Of a DNA stretch of 32,307 nt, positions 29,590 to 32,307 are shown piece by piece. Made by a program: the position numbers and the translations under genes. Each line of letters opens with the position of its first letter. Positions within the stretch are counted from its first letter, which is position 1. Source of the DNA: Candidatus Omnitrophota bacterium (GTDB lineage Bacteria; Omnitrophota; Gorgyraeia; Tantalellales; Tantalellaceae); assembly GCA_018813285.1 (NCBI GenBank), contig JAHJBY010000050.1, positions 1 to 32,307 on the forward strand. Reading direction: 5' to 3'. Below the pieces are notes generated by a model. It ran no database searches and was not told where the DNA came from. It worked only from the letters and a program-made list of their open reading frames with translations.

Positions 29590-30612
29590 ATGGATATCCT
29601 GAAAGATCTTGAGGCTATCAAGGAAAATTTTAAAACTGAATACGAAAAATGCGGATGCATGTTGCAGCTTGAAAATGTCAGAACCGCGTTTCTTGGGCGC
29701 AAGGGCGAGCTGAACAATATTTTGAAAAACATCTCCTCACTTTCAGTCGATGAAAAACGCGTAATAGGGAAACAGGCGAATATGCTCAAGAATGAGTTTT
29801 CCGTTCGGTTGAGAGAACTGAAAGAAGCGCTTATGGACTCTCAGTCCAGCGATGAAACTCACGGGATCGATGTCACGCTTCCGGGGATCCGGCCGCGCAT
29901 CGGAACAACACATCCCCTGACAAAAACACTTTCCCGGATAAACAACATTTTTATTTCCATGGGATTCCGTATAGCGGAAGGGCGGGAGATAGAGACCGAG
30001 TTCTATAATTTTGAAGCTTTGAACATACCGCTTGATCATCCCTCCAGGGATGCTTTTGACACGTTTTATGTCGACGAAAAATATCTTTTAAGAAGCCATA
30101 CATCCAATGTCCAGATCCATGTTATGGAGGATCGAAAGCCGCCGATACAAGTGATAATGCCCGGCAGGGTGTATCGTCCTGACGCTGTTGACGCGACGCA
30201 CTCTTTCATGTTTCATCAGGTGGAAGGGCTTATGGTTGATAAAGACATTAGTTTTTCGGATCTCAAAGGGGTCTTGCTTTATTTTTGTAAAAGCATGTTT
30301 GGGGAAGATATCAAAATGCGGCTCCGGCCGCACTTTTTTCCTTTTACCGAACCGAGCGCGGAAGTTGATATTTCGTGCATAATGTGCAAAGGAAAAGGGT
30401 GCCGGGTATGTTCAGGGAACGGATGGCTGGAGATACTTGGCGCCGGTATGGTCAATCCGAAAGTCTTTGAAGCGGTCGGCTACGACACCGATAGATATAC
30501 TGGATTTGCCTTCGGCATGGGCGCGGAAAGGATCGCGATGCTCTTGTACGGAATAGAGGATATCAGGTTGTTTTACGAGAACGATATCAGGTTTTTGGGA
30601 CAGTTCGCGTAA
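29590..30612 (+). CDS. pheS: Phenylalanine-tRNA ligase alpha subunit
   Basis: The catalytic subunit of the alpha2beta2 class IIc enzyme. The 340 residues comprise an N-terminal coiled coil (MDILKDLEAIKENFKTEYEK to about 85), then the catalytic domain: HPLTKTLSRINNIFISMGF, DTFYVDEKYLLRSHTSNVQ (motif 2 area), PGRVYRPDAVDATHSFMFHQ, and motif 3 FAFGMGAERIAMLLYGIEDI. The frame is open from 29500, but ATG 29590 is preferred because it matches the family start, has AAAGG upstream and avoids overlap with the potassium regulator. It ends 49 bases before pheT. Confidence 0.96.
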   Translation: MDILKDLEAIKENFKTEYEKCGCMLQLENVRTAFLGRKGELNNILKNISSLSVDEKRVIGKQANMLKNEFSVRLRELKEALMDSQSSDETHGIDVTLPGIRPRIGTTHPLTKTLSRINNIFISMGFRIAEGREIETEFYNFEALNIPLDHPSRDAFDTFYVDEKYLLRSHTSNVQIHVMEDRKPPIQVIMPGRVYRPDAVDATHSFMFHQVEGLMVDKDISFSDLKGVLLYFCKSMFGEDIKMRLRPHFFPFTEPSAEVDISCIMCKGKGCRVCSGNGWLEILGAGMVNPKVFEAVGYDTDRYTGFAFGMGAERIAMLLYGIEDIRLFYENDIRFLGQFA

Positions 30613-30661
30613 GCAAGTTACGAGAGTTTCACCTTCGGGGTGGAATCGGGTAAGGGATAAG

Positions 30662-32307
30662 ATGAAAATAAGTTACGAATGGATAAAAGAATATGTTGGC
30701 ATCAAGGTAAGTCCGGATGAACTTGCTAGGGGTCTCACTATGTCCGGGTCTGAAGCAGGATTAACGCGCGATGTCGGCACCGACAAGATCATGGAGCTTG
30801 AGATAACTTCAAACAGGCCCGATTGCTTGAACATACTGGGCATAGCGCGGGAAGTATCCACGGTTTTTGACGCGGATCTCAAAGGTCCGTCTATCAGCCA
30901 TCAGCTTTCAGCTGTCACAACAGCCCCCGGGATCAAATGCGTGATCCGGGACAAGAAGCTTTGTCCAGCGTACACTGCCAGGGTGATAACCGGTGTAAAC
31001 ATAAGACCGGTGGAGAAAGCGATCGCGAAAAAACTGGAAGCCCTCGGTTACAGGACAGTTAACAGTGTTGTTGATATAACGAATTTTTGCCTTATGGAAT
31101 TAGGACAACCACTTCACGCGTTTGATCTTGATAAACTCAACAGAGGTAAGATCATTGTACGCAAAGCAAAGAAAGGCGAAAAGCTGGTCACTATTGACGG
31201 TGTTTGCCGCGAATTGGAACCGGACATGCTTGTTATTGCCGATAGCGAAAAGCCCGTGGCTATCGCCGGTATCATGGGCGGGATTGATACGGAAGTGACG
31301 AACTTAACGAAGAACATACTTCTTGAAAGCGCGTATTTTGATCCATTGTCTATACGCCGTACTGCCCGCAAATTGGGTATGTCCACAGATTCCAGTTACC
31401 GTTTTGAACGCGGAGTAGATAAGGGCATGGTGCGGGGCGCCTCTCTCAGGGCAGCCAGTCTTATCATCAAAGAAACCGGCGGTGAACCCGGCGGTTTTTA
31501 CGAAGATGGCACGCTTAATATATGTGAGCCCGTACTGGAATTTGATTGCGAAAAAGCCGGGAATATCCTGGGGGCAGAACTCGGAAAAGAATGGGTAAAA
31601 CATATTTTTACAAGGCTCGGAATGACGATCACCGGGGAAAATGGCGAGCGGCTATCAGTTAAAGTGCCTACGTTCAGGCAGGATCTGCGGAGAGAATGGG
31701 ATCTTATAGAGGAAGCGGCCAGAATATACGGTTATGACAAGATCCCCGAGACGATGCCGGCGATATCACCGGCGATACAGAGAAAAGATAGCGCGAGGCT
31801 TGCCGCGGAAAAATTATCGAAAGCACTTGTCGCGTCAGGATTTTTTGAAATAATGACTTACAGTCTTATTAGTGATCCGGCGGCTAAAAGGTTCACCGGG
31901 ATCTTAGGGGATCCGGTAACTCTTAATAATCCGTTATCCGAAGAACAGAAAGTACTTGTGCCTCAACTTGTCGACGGGATGTTAAAGTCTATCTCCTGGA
32001 ACATTAACAGGCGTAATAAGGATCTTATGCTGTTTGAGATTGGGAAAATATATTCAAAGGCGCAAGAGGGGGAAGGGTATCTGGAAATTCCCGCGCTTTG
32101 TATCGGCATAACAGGCCTGGCAAACGCGGACTGGGCGCACGGTAAAAAGGGCATAAGTTTTTATGATCTAAAAGGCTGCATAGAGGAGGCGTTCCGGCTA
32201 TTGAATGTCAGTCCGGAATTTTTTCCATCAGAGTTAAATGAGATGTCTCTTTGCGCCGGTGTGCGTCTTAAGGGAGAGGAGCATTGTATTGGTTACGCCG
32301 GACGCAT
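30662..32307 (+). CDS. pheT: Phenylalanine-tRNA ligase beta subunit, EMAPII-like domain absent (3' end outside window)
   Basis: 548 codons are visible before the window ends. It begins MKISYEWIKEYVGI like other PheT proteins but passes from LTMSGSEAGLTRDVGTD directly to KIMELEITSNRPDCLNILG. The ~110-residue B2 (EMAPII/OB-fold tRNA-binding) domain that normally lies between these points is not there. The B3/B4 editing domain (SVVDITNFCLMELGQPLHAF), the B5 domain (TFRQDLRREWDLIEEAARIYGY) and the start of the catalytic-like domain (FFEIMTYSLIS) follow normally. ATG 30662 follows AAGGGA. A small hairpin lies in the pheS-pheT gap around 30627-30645. Confidence 0.95.
   Translation, partial: MKISYEWIKEYVGIKVSPDELARGLTMSGSEAGLTRDVGTDKIMELEITSNRPDCLNILGIAREVSTVFDADLKGPSISHQLSAVTTAPGIKCVIRDKKLCPAYTARVITGVNIRPVEKAIAKKLEALGYRTVNSVVDITNFCLMELGQPLHAFDLDKLNRGKIIVRKAKKGEKLVTIDGVCRELEPDMLVIADSEKPVAIAGIMGGIDTEVTNLTKNILLESAYFDPLSIRRTARKLGMSTDSSYRFERGVDKGMVRGASLRAASLIIKETGGEPGGFYEDGTLNICEPVLEFDCEKAGNILGAELGKEWVKHIFTRLGMTITGENGERLSVKVPTFRQDLRREWDLIEEAARIYGYDKIPETMPAISPAIQRKDSARLAAEKLSKALVASGFFEIMTYSLISDPAAKRFTGILGDPVTLNNPLSEEQKVLVPQLVDGMLKSISWNINRRNKDLMLFEIGKIYSKAQEGEGYLEIPALCIGITGLANADWAHGKKGISFYDLKGCIEEAFRLLNVSPEFFPSELNEMSLCAGVRLKGEEHCIGYAGR

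Noticed and set aside
1-32307. CRISPR array or phage region
   Set aside because: No regularly spaced repeats with variable spacers and no phage structural, integrase or intact transposase genes were seen.

Overview
The window reads as a bacterial chromosome segment from a Gram-negative-type (outer-membrane-bearing) lineage. It has a Porin_O/P-type beta-barrel, several exported proteins, a complete infC-rpmI-rplT...pheS-pheT translation block, oxygen-detoxifying proteins typical of anaerobes, and the carboxynorspermidine route to polyamines. Together with a 950-residue exported protein of no recognised family and scattered small palindromic repeats, this resembles Candidatus Omnitrophota. That placement is an inference from gene content and style, not from a marker-gene tree. 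Apart from the 950-residue gene, every gene called lies on the + strand.

Region 1 (1-5449) is a tightly packed oxidative-stress and metal operon: rubredoxin (partial), desulfoferrodoxin, rubrerythrin, a ferritin-like protein, glutaredoxin, thioredoxin reductase, two very small helical proteins (one with two-helix ferritin spacing), an Ogg-type 8-oxoguanine glycosylase, an Rrf2 regulator and a Cu/Zn-efflux-type permease. Most junctions are short gaps or 4-11 base overlaps. Superoxide reduction, peroxide reduction, thiol repair, iron handling and oxidised-DNA repair would be made together.

Region 2 (5450-16950) is more mosaic. It holds a 505-residue tandem-ThyX protein, a MazE/AbrB-YhaV toxin-antitoxin pair, the 950-residue exported protein on the minus strand, a small exported protein, phosphoglycerate mutase, a truncated response-regulator start beside a 99-base palindromic element, a phosphate-porin-like protein with a periplasmic HAD phosphatase, a PilZ protein behind a perfect sigma-70 promoter, and phosphofructokinase.

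Region 3 (16951-23781) has carboxynorspermidine dehydrogenase and decarboxylase translationally coupled to a membrane polyferredoxin, a DUF4870-like membrane protein, citrate synthase with an insertion, and a fused HAD phosphatase/trehalose-6-phosphate phosphatase.

Region 4 (23782-32307) opens with three tRNAs (Cys, Leu, Val). The tRNA-Val CCA end is the first unit boundary of an 81-base tandem duplication. Then come thrS (no TGS domain), infC (AUU start), rpmI, an 84-base mobile-element-like repeat, rplT, a Trk potassium system inserted between rplT and pheS, pheS, and a pheT that lacks the EMAPII-like tRNA-binding domain and runs off the window. The second copy of the 84-base repeat sits at the 3' end of the Region 1 permease gene and supplies its stop codon. 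No CRISPR array, rRNA or intact transposase gene was seen.
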